A stretch of 64,000 nucleotides of DNA. Origin: Cryptobacterium curtum DSM 15641. Lineage in GTDB: Bacteria; Actinomycetota; Coriobacteriia; Coriobacteriales; Eggerthellaceae. The position numbers and the translations under genes are program-made. The stretch spans positions 806,001 to 870,000 of the forward strand of contig NC_013170.1 in assembly GCF_000023845.1 (NCBI RefSeq), in the 5' to 3' direction. Below are positions 42,572 through 50,658 of the stretch, in pieces; the stretch's first letter is position 1, and each line of letters opens with the position of its first letter. The notes beneath the pieces were generated by a model that saw nothing but the letters and a program-made list of their open reading frames with translations, was not told the DNA's origin and did no database searches.

Positions 42572-44272
42572 ATGAATGAAATCAAGTGTGAAGCGCTCCG
42601 ATGGCGCGAGTGTGCTAAGGATAGCGACATTATCCGTGAACTTGATGAACTGCTTGATGGTACTCATGATCAAGCACTTGCTGACGCGTTTTTCCAAAAT
42701 CTTTCGTTTGGTACGGCAGGCTTACGCGGCATTATTGGCGCTGGAACCAATCGCATGAATATCTATACGGTGGGTAAAGCGACCCAAGGGCTGGCGAATT
42801 ACCTCAATGCAACGGTTAAAGATGCGACACCCTGTGTCGTTATCGCTCGTGACAGCCGTCTAAAAGGGGAGCTTTTCGCGCGCCGTGCCGCTTGCGTACT
42901 GGCAGCAAATGGCATTGCCGTGCGTATGTTTCCACGTATTGAACCAGTACCTGCTTTAAGCTATGCCGTGCGCTTTTTAGAGGCAACAGCAGGTATTGTG
43001 CTGACGGCAAGCCATAATCCTGCTCCCTACAATGGATATAAGGTCTATGGCGCTGATGGCTGTCAGATGACAAGCGATACGTCTGCAGAAATTTCTGCCG
43101 CTATCGATCACATTGATGCATTTGACGACGTACAAGACGGCAACTTAGACGATTTCGTTTCGCAAGGCCTGATAACGTTTGTTCCTGATGCAGTACTTGA
43201 TAACTTTCTTGATGCAACACTCGCAGCACGTATGTCTGATCCAATTTCGCCTGAAAATCCTTCAACCTTACGTGTAACCTATACACCGCTCTGCGGTTCT
43301 GGTTTGGAATTGGTGAGTAAGGTATTCGATCGTCTTGACATTGACGACGTACACATTGTGCCCGAACAGCGCAATCCCGATGGCACTTTTCCAACCTGTC
43401 CATATCCAAATCCCGAAGTGCGCCAAGCCCTCGAAATGGGCATTGCGCTTGCCCGTCAAACTGGTTCGGATCTCCTTTTAGCGACCGATCCAGATGCCGA
43501 TAGAGTTGGAGTTGCCTGTCGAGGTAAAAACAACGATTATGACCTCATTTCAGGGAATGAAATGGGTGTTCTTCTGTTTGACTATCTCTGTCGAGCGCGT
43601 AAAGAAGCGGGTATCCTTCCCGAAAAGCCAGTTGTTGTCAGTACTATCGTATCAACTGCGCTACTCGATGCTATTGCTGCCGATTATGGTGCAACAGTCA
43701 TTCGGACACTGACCGGATTCAAATATATTGGCACCGTGATGAATCGCCTTGAGGCTGTGGACGAATTAGATCGCTTCATACTTGGTTTTGAAGAGAGTTA
43801 TGGCTACCTTGGCACGCAGTTAGTGCGTGATAAAGATGCGGTTTCTACCTGCATGTTTATCTGTCAGATGGCACAATTCTGGAAGGGGAGAGGGAAGAGC
43901 CTTTCAGAAGCGCTGGAATCGTTGTATCAACGTTATGGGTTCTACGAAAATCGCACCATCAGCATTGCGTTTGAAGGTGCTGCCGGTGCTCAGGAAATGG
44001 CACAACTGATTGAACGTTTGCGATCACATCCCTTCAAAAATATTGCCACGTGGCCAGTGAGGGAATACATCGATTATCAGCAGGGGGTTGCCGATCTTCC
44101 ACAGGCTGATGTGCTTGAATTTCGTATTGATGAAGGGTGTAAGGTCATTATCCGACCTAGTGGTACCGAACCAAAAATAAAGGCGTATCTGTTTGGTAAG
44201 GCTTCGTCACAATCTGAAGCGCTTACTCTACTCGATACACTTGAAGGTGCGATTCGTCAGGTCCTTCAGTGA
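42572..44272 (+). CDS. Alpha-D-phosphohexomutase (phosphoglucomutase PgcA type)
   Basis: A 566-residue four-domain enzyme moving phosphate between C1 and C6 of hexoses through a phosphoserine. Signatures are SFGTAGLRG near the start, the active-site LTASHNPAPYNGYKVYG, metal-binding ATDPDADRVGV, sugar-binding GFEESYGYLG and the C-terminal phosphate site RPSGTEPKIKAY. Length and the FGTAGLRG start match the Gram-positive PgcA branch that acts on glucose-1-phosphate. The ATG at 42572 is preferred since AGAGG lies 6 bases upstream. Its stop overlaps birA by four bases. Confidence 0.92.
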   Translation: MNEIKCEALRWRECAKDSDIIRELDELLDGTHDQALADAFFQNLSFGTAGLRGIIGAGTNRMNIYTVGKATQGLANYLNATVKDATPCVVIARDSRLKGELFARRAACVLAANGIAVRMFPRIEPVPALSYAVRFLEATAGIVLTASHNPAPYNGYKVYGADGCQMTSDTSAEISAAIDHIDAFDDVQDGNLDDFVSQGLITFVPDAVLDNFLDATLAARMSDPISPENPSTLRVTYTPLCGSGLELVSKVFDRLDIDDVHIVPEQRNPDGTFPTCPYPNPEVRQALEMGIALARQTGSDLLLATDPDADRVGVACRGKNNDYDLISGNEMGVLLFDYLCRARKEAGILPEKPVVVSTIVSTALLDAIAADYGATVIRTLTGFKYIGTVMNRLEAVDELDRFILGFEESYGYLGTQLVRDKDAVSTCMFICQMAQFWKGRGKSLSEALESLYQRYGFYENRTISIAFEGAAGAQEMAQLIERLRSHPFKNIATWPVREYIDYQQGVADLPQADVLEFRIDEGCKVIIRPSGTEPKIKAYLFGKASSQSEALTLLDTLEGAIRQVLQ

Positions 44273-45315
44273 GCACAGCACCGAACACAACGCACACATC
44301 CGCTCTTAAGGAACAAGTGCGTGTCATTCTCGCTCAAAGTTCCTGCACACGCGTACACGATGGGTGGGTATCAGGCGAAGAACTTGCTGCATCATGCCAG
44401 GTTACTCGAGCGGCTGTTTGGAAGGCCATTAAACTGCTTGAAGCAGAAGGTCTTACAATTGAAGCAGTTCGCAATAGAGGTTATCGACTTGCTAACCCCT
44501 GTGACCTTATGACAAAAGACGGTATTGTCGGGTTACTTGATCCACACAGCACGACGCAGACACAGCTACACGTACTCCAGCAGACAACAAGCACCAATGA
44601 TGATGCCCGAAAACTTGCAGAGGCAGGAGCGGCACCTTTTACCTGTGTTATAGCTGCCAAACAAACAGCTGGTCGTGGCAGGAGAGGGCGCCCGTTCTTT
44701 TCCCTGGGAGATGCGGGTGTCTATCTGAGTCTCGTATTGCGTCCAAACTGTCCGCTTGATCAAGCGGGCTTTATCACGGCTGCGGCAGCTGTTGCCGTTT
44801 GTAGAGCTATTGATTCAGTGAATGGATTGCCTGATCAGCCCCAAATAAAATGGGTAAATGACATTTATCTTGGACAGAAAAAGGTTTGCGGTATTCTTAC
44901 CGAGGCGGTTTCTGACCTTGAAAGTGGCAGTCTTACGTTTGCGATTGTCGGCATTGGCATCAATGCGTACGAACCTCTTGGTGGGTTTCCATTAGCCTAT
45001 AGCAATCGTGCTGGTGCGCTATGGCAACAAGTTCGCTGGCAAGGACGTAATACGCTAGCTGCAACGCTTATCAAAGAGCTTGTTGCTCTTTATCAGATGG
45101 ACGATTTATCTGCGATTGTTGATGAGTACCGACAACGTTCATTTCTTGTAGGGCATGAGGTTACCGTTGTTAGTGGAGTACATGATGGGAAAGTCGCACA
45201 CGTCATTGATATTGATGCCGACCTTCGGTTATGTTTGCGTTTTAGCGACGGATCAATTGATCGACTTGCTTCTGGTGAAGTAAGTATCAGACCGCATTTT
45301 CCAGAGTCTGTATAA
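44269..45315 (+). CDS. birA: Biotin-protein ligase / biotin operon repressor
   Basis: A 348-residue bifunctional BirA. The N-terminal winged helix (SGEELAASCQVTRAAVWKAI, about 35-65) is the DNA-binding part, followed by the ligase domain with QTAGRGRRGRPFFS (biotinyl-AMP binding), IKWVNDIYLGQKKVCGILTE (quoted as two adjacent blocks in the family) and GIGINAYE, then a C-terminal SH3-like region. Biotinylated acceptors such as carboxylases are not in the window. The GTG start overlaps the mutase stop (GTGA). Confidence 0.94.
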   Translation: MSTAPNTTHTSALKEQVRVILAQSSCTRVHDGWVSGEELAASCQVTRAAVWKAIKLLEAEGLTIEAVRNRGYRLANPCDLMTKDGIVGLLDPHSTTQTQLHVLQQTTSTNDDARKLAEAGAAPFTCVIAAKQTAGRGRRGRPFFSLGDAGVYLSLVLRPNCPLDQAGFITAAAAVAVCRAIDSVNGLPDQPQIKWVNDIYLGQKKVCGILTEAVSDLESGSLTFAIVGIGINAYEPLGGFPLAYSNRAGALWQQVRWQGRNTLAATLIKELVALYQMDDLSAIVDEYRQRSFLVGHEVTVVSGVHDGKVAHVIDIDADLRLCLRFSDGSIDRLASGEVSIRPHFPESV

Positions 45316-46011
45316 GTTGATCAATACACTTCATACGCAACAACAGAACCAGCAGCGCATGCTGTCAAAGCGATGTCTACCTAATCTATTGCGGAATGTC
45401 TGCCAACTGGCTTAGTTTAAACGGCCATATCCAACGTCTACGAACTAAAGAATATGCGAGCTATATAACAACAGAGAAGGATGTCTCGCAGCGGTATAGG
45501 GTATTACTACCATACGCTATATCTCACTAGTAGGTGCTCTGTCCAAATTCAATATCTCATTCTTTAGTTTACATAACATATATTATCAATTATTTAAGTA
45601 ACGTCATGCTAACGCTATTACTCATACGGATGCTAAGTCTTTTACGTAAGAATTTTATTGTCTATCCGTGCTTGCGTTAAACGTTTAAATTGCTTGTACG
45701 TTTTATTGCTCGTTAGCTATCAGTTCAACGTGCAAAATTATTTCTACGCTATCTCGCTGTCTGGTGTTGTTTAAGCCATGACCACTGCTTATTGGAACGC
45801 CTTCGGATTTCAAAGGCTACTGTTTTCATCTATACACTCAGAGAACCGGTTTTGTTCTACAAAGACACGTATAAGCCAATATCGGTTCATAAAACAGCGG
45901 ATATGGCGCAGATTAACGTAATTAATGGATTAAAAATAGCTTTTGAACTGGTTATACGCATTCTAAGCCGTTTTAAGGCCTACTTTTACACTTTTATGAT
46001 ACTCAGTTAGT
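45316..46011. other. AT-rich 700-bp non-coding stretch
   Basis: No convincing gene. It holds a CAGCA-GCGCA-TGCTG hairpin (45350-45364), the 127-nt nested fold listed separately, and a run of A/T-rich sequence with many possible promoter words. A 72-codon frame at 45792-46010 has no ribosome site and no recognisable product. The composition stands out from the coding flanks. Confidence 0.5.
45443..45569. ncRNA. Candidate structured RNA or element, 127 nt
   Basis: AACTAAAGAAT (45443-45453) pairs perfectly with ATTCTTTAGTT (45559-45569). Inside, ACAGAG (45471-45476) pairs with CTCTGT (45537-45542). Inside that, AGCG-g-TAT...TACC-ATA-CGCT (45490-45518) forms a bulged hairpin around TTAC. The result is one long rod with internal loops, superficially like 6S RNA but shorter. 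Strand cannot be decided, and no unique promoter stands out in the AT-rich flanks. Confidence 0.35.
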
Positions 46012-46461
46012 CTAATTGAGGCCACTACTACCAAATCCACCCGTCCCGCGTTCAGTTTCATCGAGTTCGTCTGTCTCGATAATTGTTGGAGACTCAACTT
46101 TCATGATAACCAACTGAGCGATGCGATCTCCAACCTGTATGTTAATTGGTGTATGAGGATCAAGATTGATAGCGATACACTTCAGTTCACCACGATAGCC
46201 GCTATCAATAAGTCCGGGCGTATTAACTAGTGACAAACCATGTTTAATGGCGGATCCACTTCGTGGAAGAACAAAACCGGCATACCCATGAGGTATTGCA
46301 ACAGCAAGTCCTGTTGGGATAAGAGCTCGTTCGAATGGTTGAAGTGTAAGCGGAGCTGAAGCGCGCAAATCGATACCAGCATCACCGGCATACGCAGCAT
46401 GCGGTATAACAGCTTCGGCCGTTAACTTTTTAATCGGCAAAGGGATTTGAGTGGTATCCAT
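46012..46461 (-). CDS. dut: dUTP diphosphatase
   Basis: A 149-residue trimeric dUTPase that removes dUTP and supplies dUMP. All five family motifs can be found: AGDAGIDLRA, PRSGSAIKHGL, NTPGLIDSGYRGE, RIAQLVIMKVE and the C-terminal RGTGGFGSSG. It begins 3 bp after the nrdR stop and so ends a likely nucleotide-pool operon that starts at the LexA-box region. Confidence 0.96.
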   Translation of the reverse strand: MDTTQIPLPIKKLTAEAVIPHAAYAGDAGIDLRASAPLTLQPFERALIPTGLAVAIPHGYAGFVLPRSGSAIKHGLSLVNTPGLIDSGYRGELKCIAINLDPHTPINIQVGDRIAQLVIMKVESPTIIETDELDETERGTGGFGSSGLN

Positions 46462-46464
46462 AAA

Positions 46465-46908
46465 CTAGAGACCTTTCAAGGCTTTAGCAAACTCATCGAC
46501 CGTTTTGAAATCTTTATACACGCTTGCAAATCTGATGTAAGCAACCTCATCAAGATCAGCAAGACGCGCAAGAACCATATCGCCAAGTTCTTTTGACTGG
46601 ATTTCAGTGCGATTGCTGTTACGCAATTCTGCTTCGAGGTCATCAACAAGATCATTTACCTGTTCAGGGGCAATATGACGCTTCGCGCAAGCAATATACA
46701 CACCATGAAGAATTTTATCGCGATGATATACCTCAGATGAGCCATCGGACTTCAAAACGATAAGGGGATTTTCACCGAGCCGTTCGTAGGTAGTAAAACG
46801 ACGACCACATGAAAGGCATTCGCGACGACGGCGTATAGAAGCCCCATCCTCTGAAGGTCGAGAATCAACTACTTTTGAATCAGTGTTTCCACATGAAGGG
46901 CAACGCAT
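46465..46908 (-). CDS. nrdR: Transcriptional repressor NrdR
   Basis: A 147-residue repressor of ribonucleotide reductase genes that senses (d)ATP. It has the N-terminal zinc ribbon MRCPSCGNTDSKVVDSR...CLSCGRRFTTYER and an ATP-cone domain (from about residue 46). The ATG at 46908 matches the universal MRCPxC start and has GAGAGGA 5 bases upstream; the longer frame is discarded. It sits between the LexA-boxed small membrane protein and dut. Confidence 0.96.
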   Translation of the reverse strand: MRCPSCGNTDSKVVDSRPSEDGASIRRRRECLSCGRRFTTYERLGENPLIVLKSDGSSEVYHRDKILHGVYIACAKRHIAPEQVNDLVDDLEAELRNSNRTEIQSKELGDMVLARLADLDEVAYIRFASVYKDFKTVDEFAKALKGL

Positions 46909-46996
46909 GTCAGTCCTCTCGGTTTGTGAGACGGCATGCATTATAACATCACGTTTATGCGAGCTGATACAACTGGTTAGATATGATTTGCTGTAC

Positions 46997-47362
46997 TTAG
47001 AGAATAGCAATCAGTGCACCAGCGGCAATAAGAACATAGACCGCAGCGGCACCAACATTTGTGAACAATGACGGTTTTTCACGATAGCCATAGCCACTTA
47101 AATCATGCTTCTTAATATCGGCGGCGATATCGCTTGTCCGAACGAAGTCAACAGCCTGATAAAAAAGACGCTGGGTGGTATCGATAAAGCGCATAACTTT
47201 GCTGTATAAAATGTCAGATATGGCTGGTTCATACAACTGTTCTGCTTGCGCAAATGTGCGCTGTGCCTGGGCGAAATCGATAACGGATACCGTCGGTGCT
47301 TTATGAGCAGCAACCAGTGCTGAGGAACCCATCACTCGGTAGTCACGCTGTGATCCGTTCAT
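46997..47362 (-). CDS. Small tail-anchored protein, divergent from lexA (candidate SOS division inhibitor)
   Basis: A 121-residue protein that I cannot assign by sequence. Residues 1-100 are hydrophilic and partly helical; a single hydrophobic segment at 103-121 ends the protein, so it is probably tail-anchored with its bulk in the cytoplasm. There is no LysM motif. The ATG at 47362 has AAGGAG 5 bases upstream. Its promoter (TTGACA-17-TAGAGT on minus) contains a LexA box. By position it corresponds to Rv2719c in mycobacteria and DivS in corynebacteria, SOS-induced division suppressors next to lexA and nrdR; that equivalence is inference from context. Confidence 0.75.
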   Translation of the reverse strand: MNGSQRDYRVMGSSALVAAHKAPTVSVIDFAQAQRTFAQAEQLYEPAISDILYSKVMRFIDTTQRLFYQAVDFVRTSDIAADIKKHDLSGYGYREKPSLFTNVGAAAVYVLIAAGALIAIL

Positions 47363-47378
47363 TTTCGCTCCTTCTGAC

Positions 47379-47406
47379 TTGATAAGAACTTCTGTTCGTG
47401 TATACT
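47379..47406 (+). promoter_or_regulatory. Promoter of lexA
   Basis: TTGATA (47379-47384), 16 bp and TATACT (47401-47406) on plus. LexA box 1 lies entirely inside the spacer, so LexA binding would block RNA polymerase. The start would be near 47413. Confidence 0.65.
47385..47398. promoter_or_regulatory. LexA box 1
   Basis: AGAACTTCTGTTCG contains a perfect GAAC-N4-GTTC palindrome, the core of the Gram-positive LexA (Cheo) box. Confidence 0.85.
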
Positions 47407-47432
47407 CTAAATCGAACAAAAGTTCTTGTCAA
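47404..47432 (-). promoter_or_regulatory. Divergent promoter for the tail-anchored protein
   Basis: On minus, TTGACA (47432-47427), 17 bp and TAGAGT (47409-47404). LexA box 2 occupies the spacer. The -10 elements of the two divergent promoters overlap, so the two directions may compete. Confidence 0.55.
47413..47426. promoter_or_regulatory. LexA box 2
   Basis: CGAACAAAAGTTCT, again a perfect GAAC-N4-GTTC, exactly 28 bp from box 1. It covers the expected lexA transcription start and the spacer of the divergent promoter. Confidence 0.85.
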
Positions 47433-47440
47433 TGAAAAAT

Positions 47441-47454
47441 CAAACATTTGTTCG
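47441..47454. promoter_or_regulatory. LexA box 3
   Basis: CAAACATTTGTTCG, one mismatch from the GAAC-N4-GTTC core, exactly 28 bp from box 2. It lies in the lexA leader, ahead of the AAAAAGG ribosome site. Confidence 0.7.
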
Positions 47455-47470
47455 TAAAAAGGAAATGAAC

Positions 47471-48109
47471 ATGAACGATCTGACAAAACGCCAGCAACAG
47501 GTACTTTCTTGCATTGAAGAATTTATTGAAGAAAAGGGATACGGTCCAACCGTGCGCGAGGTCTGCAATAAATTAGGCCTGCGCTCCCCTTCTACCGTTC
47601 ATGTGCATCTTCGTGCTCTCGAAGAAAAGGGGCTTATTAATCGTGATCCGCTGAAATCGCGCTCTATTACCCTCACAGGTGCTGCTGCGGAATCTATGGG
47701 ACAACCTTCTGCGCTGGTCGACACCCCCTACAACGTTGTTACGTTGCCCTTAGTGGGCGATGTAGCTGCAGGAGAACCGATACTAGCTGAAGAAAACATT
47801 ACCGATCATATTTCACTTCCAACGGAAATTGTCGGCGATGCTGCTTCATTTCTTCTTTCCGTTCACGGCGAATCAATGATTGAAGCCGGTATCAATGACG
47901 GCGATTATCTTGTAGTAAAGGAACAACCCACCGCAGTAAATGGCGAAATTGTTGTTGCACTTATCGATGACGGCGCCACCGTTAAACGCTTCTATCGCGA
48001 GGCAGACCATATACGGCTTCAGCCTGAAAATTCATCGATGGAACCGATTATTGTTCGGGATTGCACGATTGTCGGCAAGGTTGTGGCACTCTTCAGACCG
48101 ATACGCTAA
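47471..48109 (+). CDS. lexA: SOS repressor LexA
   Basis: A 212-residue repressor with a winged-helix DNA-binding domain (residues 1-65, recognition region VREVCNKLGLRSPSTVHVHL) and a C-terminal S24 self-cleavage domain. Cleavage site Ala100-Gly101 (GDVAAGEP), catalytic Ser135 (HGESMIEAG) and Lys172 (GATVKRF) are all intact. The ATG at 47471 is chosen because AAAAAGG is 8 bases upstream; the ATG at 47465 is too close. Its leader and promoter carry three LexA boxes, so it is autoregulated. recA at 55960 carries a fourth box. Confidence 0.96.
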   Translation: MNDLTKRQQQVLSCIEEFIEEKGYGPTVREVCNKLGLRSPSTVHVHLRALEEKGLINRDPLKSRSITLTGAAAESMGQPSALVDTPYNVVTLPLVGDVAAGEPILAEENITDHISLPTEIVGDAASFLLSVHGESMIEAGINDGDYLVVKEQPTAVNGEIVVALIDDGATVKRFYREADHIRLQPENSSMEPIIVRDCTIVGKVVALFRPIR

Positions 48110-48212
48110 GCGAGCCCCTACCCTACAAGTTTTCAAGAAAATAGATACAAGACGCGTATCCAACTAGTGCCCCATCAAAAGGGTGTATTTACGTGCAATA
48201 CAAAGTTAAATT

Positions 48213-48253
48213 GATACCCGTATTCCTCAGGGAAAGAATGGGTATCTCCTTTT
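48213..48253 (+). terminator. Terminator after lexA
   Basis: GATACCC-G-TATTC and GAAT-GGGTATC form a bulged hairpin (48213-48246) followed by TCCTTTT, about 100 bp after the lexA stop. The remaining DNA up to miaA shows nothing else. Confidence 0.6.
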
Positions 48254-48354
48254 GCTGCATCGATTATTTATTTGGTAGACAAACCACAGCATAGAACAAC
48301 TTTTCAGATGCCTACATAGCATATGAAACGTTCCTTTATCGAAAGTGAACATCT

Positions 48355-49302
48355 CTATACCGTACAGATAGCAAGTGCCTGGGCAAGTATGTCTGACACA
48401 GCTCTATTAGTACCATCAATCCAATGAATGCGCGTGTCTTTGCGAAACCAGGTGCGTTGCCGTTTGGCATATTGCTTTGTCGCTGTTTTAATCTTTTCAA
48501 TAGCCTCATCAAGCGTACAGAGTCCATCAAGAAAGGCCACTATTTCTTTATAGCCAATTGCCTGAGGAGCAGTAATACCACTGCGAAAACCGGCATCAAG
48601 CAGCCCAGACACCTCATCAACAAGACCTGCTTCTATCATCGTATCGACCCGCTGATCAATGCGCTGTCGCAGAACATCAGGATCAATAGCAATACCAATA
48701 TGGGTTGCTGTATAAAATTCATCAATGGTTGCAAGTTTTTGCCGCTGATACGCATACGACGTACCCTGATCAAGCAATTCAAATGCGCGGATAACGCGCT
48801 TTGTATCATGTGGATGAATGACCCGCGCCGAATCGGGATCGCGCACAAAAAGACGTTGCCACAATGCTTGACTGCCTTCTGCCTGCCATAGCGCCAGATA
48901 CGTATCACGTATTGGATTATTAACTTGCTCACCCGCGGGAAAGGTATAGTTATCAATAACGGCACGAATATAAAAACCAGTCCCACCACACAGTACACAG
49001 GGGCGATTTTCTTGCGCAAGTTCATCGATAATGGACCGGCCATAGGTCTGAAATATAGCAGCTGAAAACGGCTCACCAGGATCAACAAGGTCAAATCCAT
49101 AATGATCAACAACACGTTCGGCTGGCGGTAACTTTCCTGTTCCAATATCCATACCGCGATACACCTGCATGCTATCGGCGCTTAAGACCGCTCCTGAAAT
49201 AGCTTGTGCCACCGCCTGTGCAAGATCAGTTTTACCTGAAGCAGTTGGACCGCAGATGACCAGAGGATGCGGTCTGTGCGATGCAAGCGTGTTTTGAGTC
49301 AC
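48355..49302 (-). CDS. miaA: tRNA dimethylallyltransferase
   Basis: A 315-residue enzyme adding a dimethylallyl group to A37 of tRNAs that read codons starting with U. It has the P-loop GPTASGKTDLAQAVA, the conserved SADSMQVYRGMDIGTGK and the GGTGFYIRAVID segment. The GTG at 49302 overlaps the miaB stop by four bases (GTGA) and has GGGGAAG upstream; the longer GTG start at 49329 is less likely. MiaB, encoded just upstream, uses its product i6A37. Confidence 0.95.
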   Translation of the reverse strand: MTQNTLASHRPHPLVICGPTASGKTDLAQAVAQAISGAVLSADSMQVYRGMDIGTGKLPPAERVVDHYGFDLVDPGEPFSAAIFQTYGRSIIDELAQENRPCVLCGGTGFYIRAVIDNYTFPAGEQVNNPIRDTYLALWQAEGSQALWQRLFVRDPDSARVIHPHDTKRVIRAFELLDQGTSYAYQRQKLATIDEFYTATHIGIAIDPDVLRQRIDQRVDTMIEAGLVDEVSGLLDAGFRSGITAPQAIGYKEIVAFLDGLCTLDEAIEKIKTATKQYAKRQRTWFRKDTRIHWIDGTNRAVSDILAQALAICTV

Positions 49303-50645
49303 GACTGCATACTTCCCCGTAGATACCACGTGCGTGCTTCTTCAATATGCGCAGTAACAATGGTGCCTTCCCACTGCTGCAAGGAAGTACCCGCCGGAAG
49401 GGGAAGATGCACCGTTTGGTTATAAGGGCTTTTTCCTGCCATCATCGACGCATTGCGTTTGCTTATTCCTTCAATTAAAACAGGCATCGTGCGATCAAGC
49501 GACAAACGATTGCGTGCAAGCGCCCCCTCTCGAACAATACTAACCAACCGATCAAAGCGCTCTTGAATAACCGAACGCGGCGTATCATCAGGCAAGCGTG
49601 CTGCAGGAGTTCCGTCACGACGGCTGTATATAAAGGTGAATACCTGGTTATATCCAACCCGTTTGACTAATTCACAGGTCTGTTCAAAATCGTCCTCGGT
49701 CTCGCCAGGAAAGCCAACGATAATATCGGTTGACAAGGCAATATAGGGTCGTACCACACGTAACTTTTCGATAAGTCCCTCGTAGTGCTCTATGGTATAG
49801 CGACGATTCATGGCGGCAAGAATGCGATTAGAGCCACTTTGCGCCGGAAGATGAAGAGCTGGCATAAGGTTGGGCAGCGTGGCAAAGCGCTCGATAACGC
49901 CATCGGTTAAATCTTTTGGATGGCTCGTTGCAAACCGAATGCGCTCAATACCCGAAGCGGCAACAGCATCAAGAACTGCATCGAACCGCGGCGACCCATA
50001 GAGATCGCGGCCATAGGAGTTAACATTCTGCCCAAGCAACGTAATTTCTTTGACGCCTTGCTGCACATAGGCACGTGCCTGATCAGCAATTTCGTCAAGC
50101 GGTCGACTTATTTCACGACCGCGCACGTAGGGCACAATGCAAAACGTACAGAAGTTATTACAGCCAACCGTTATCGGAAGCCATGCCGCCCAGGGATGCT
50201 CGCGATCTTCAGGCAGCTCATCGTGAAATTCCGCTCGCCCATCAATAATCTCAGCGCGCCGCGAGCCTTTCTCAATCGCTGACTCAAGAAGTTGCGGAAG
50301 CGTTTCCATGTTATGTGTGCCGAAAACAACATCAACATTGTCTAACTGAGTGAGGAGTTTTTCGCCGTCACGCTGACCGATGCAACCGCCAATTGCAACA
50401 AAGCGCCGACCAAAAGGACTTCCTTTGCGCGGCGCATCATTTTTCATGGTTGCCACTTGACCCATCAGGCGTTCATCTGCCTTTTCACGTACGCAACAGG
50501 TCATGAAAATGGAAAAATCAGCTTCGGCCGGCGAAGACACCGCAATAGAGCCAAGCGATTCTAGCAGGCCAGCGATCCGCTCCGAATCGTGTTTATTCAT
50601 CTGACAGCCAAAGGTGGTAATGGAAAACGTAGTATTTTCGAACAT
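49299..50645 (-). CDS. miaB: tRNA-2-methylthio-N6-dimethylallyladenosine synthase
   Basis: A 448-residue radical-SAM methylthiotransferase converting i6A37 to ms2i6A37. The N-terminal UPF0004 domain binds an auxiliary [4Fe-4S] (FGCQMNKHDSE, CCVREKADE), the radical-SAM cluster is CNNFCTFCIVPYVRG, and a C-terminal TRAM domain follows. The ATG at 50645 is preferred since AAGGATT lies upstream and ITTFGCQMN follows near the N-terminus. It starts 13 bp after spoVS and couples to miaA, so substrate and product enzymes are co-made. Confidence 0.95.
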   Translation of the reverse strand: MFENTTFSITTFGCQMNKHDSERIAGLLESLGSIAVSSPAEADFSIFMTCCVREKADERLMGQVATMKNDAPRKGSPFGRRFVAIGGCIGQRDGEKLLTQLDNVDVVFGTHNMETLPQLLESAIEKGSRRAEIIDGRAEFHDELPEDREHPWAAWLPITVGCNNFCTFCIVPYVRGREISRPLDEIADQARAYVQQGVKEITLLGQNVNSYGRDLYGSPRFDAVLDAVAASGIERIRFATSHPKDLTDGVIERFATLPNLMPALHLPAQSGSNRILAAMNRRYTIEHYEGLIEKLRVVRPYIALSTDIIVGFPGETEDDFEQTCELVKRVGYNQVFTFIYSRRDGTPAARLPDDTPRSVIQERFDRLVSIVREGALARNRLSLDRTMPVLIEGISKRNASMMAGKSPYNQTVHLPLPAGTSLQQWEGTIVTAHIEEARTWYLRGSMQS

Positions 50646-50658
50646 GAATAGAGAATCC

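Noticed and set aside
45792-46010. A 72-codon plus frame in the AT-rich gap
   Set aside because: No ribosome site, TTG start and no similarity that I recognise; kept only as a note within the intergenic entry.
46509-46908. An ATP-cone domain as evidence for a ribonucleotide reductase
   Set aside because: The N-terminal zinc ribbon and 147-residue length identify NrdR, the repressor, not the reductase.
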